A DNA stretch of 7,218 bases from an uncultured Odoribacter sp. (GTDB taxonomy: Bacteria > Bacteroidota > Bacteroidia > Bacteroidales > Marinifilaceae): positions 1-7,218 of the forward strand of contig CAJJNP010000166.1 of the NCBI GenBank assembly GCA_905193145.1. Direction: 5' to 3'. Below are positions 7,170-7,218 of this stretch, piece after piece. The notes under the pieces were generated by a model that did no database searches, had not been told where the DNA came from, and saw nothing but the letters and a program-made list of their open reading frames with translations. How positions within the stretch are numbered: the first letter of the stretch is position 1; every line of letters begins with the position of its first letter. The translations under genes were made by a program, and so were the position numbers.

Positions 7170-7218
7170 ATGTTGGAGAAAGGAGTGTTTGTTCATTTGT
7201 ATATTACCTGGGAAATTG
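7170..7218 (+). CDS. Possible N-terminal start of a divergent gene (partial)
   Basis: An ATG at 7170 opens a frame that stays open to the window edge, giving MLEKGVFVHLYITWEI. It follows an A/T-rich leader (CTAAAAT) as Bacteroidota starts often do, and is divergent from lolD with a 70-base gap. Sixteen codons are too few to establish coding. The beta-strand-like VFVHLYITW faintly recalls the first strand of Y1 (IS200-type) transposases, but this is not enough to name it. Confidence 0.3.
   Translation, partial: MLEKGVFVHLYITWEI

Overview
The window looks like a chromosomal segment from a Bacteroidota bacterium, most likely order Bacteroidales. The basis is an A+T-rich sequence with A-rich leaders in place of clear Shine-Dalgarno sites, TAnnTTTG-type promoter boxes, a DUF3127 protein, FKBP isomerases of the FklB/FkpA type, and a DUF5118/DUF5117/DUF4953-type zinc metalloprotease. 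I cannot name the genus. No tRNA, rRNA, CRISPR array, insertion sequence or phage gene is visible.

Layout, left to right. (1) Positions 3-239 hold the C-terminal end of an unrecognised plus-strand gene, followed by a perfect hairpin at 255-278 that serves it and the convergent gene. (2) Positions 287-661, minus strand, encode a small DUF3127 protein with a C-terminal tip like that of single-stranded DNA-binding protein (SSB); it has its own promoter box at 691-698. (3) A long hairpin at 744-780 terminates a two-gene minus-strand unit read from 2140 down to 793: first a cytoplasmic FklB-like FKBP isomerase, then a lipoprotein FKBP isomerase. (4) A divergent intergenic region, 2141-2315. (5) A plus-strand pair at 2316-6439: a secreted metzincin-like protease with an intact zinc site, overlapping by one base a second secreted protein that appears to be a paralogue without the zinc-binding histidines. 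(6) A convergent LolD-like ABC ATPase on the minus strand, 6449-7099, and (7) a possible start of a new plus-strand gene at the right edge.

How the genes work together. The two FKBP enzymes supply proline isomerase/chaperone activity on either side of the inner membrane. LolD would power release of lipoproteins (such as the second FKBP) from the inner membrane. The most interesting unit is the translationally coupled active-protease/pseudo-protease pair. Its arrangement suggests a protease with a dedicated partner, regulator or substrate-binding subunit, but that function is inference only. The rest of the window is ordinary housekeeping content.
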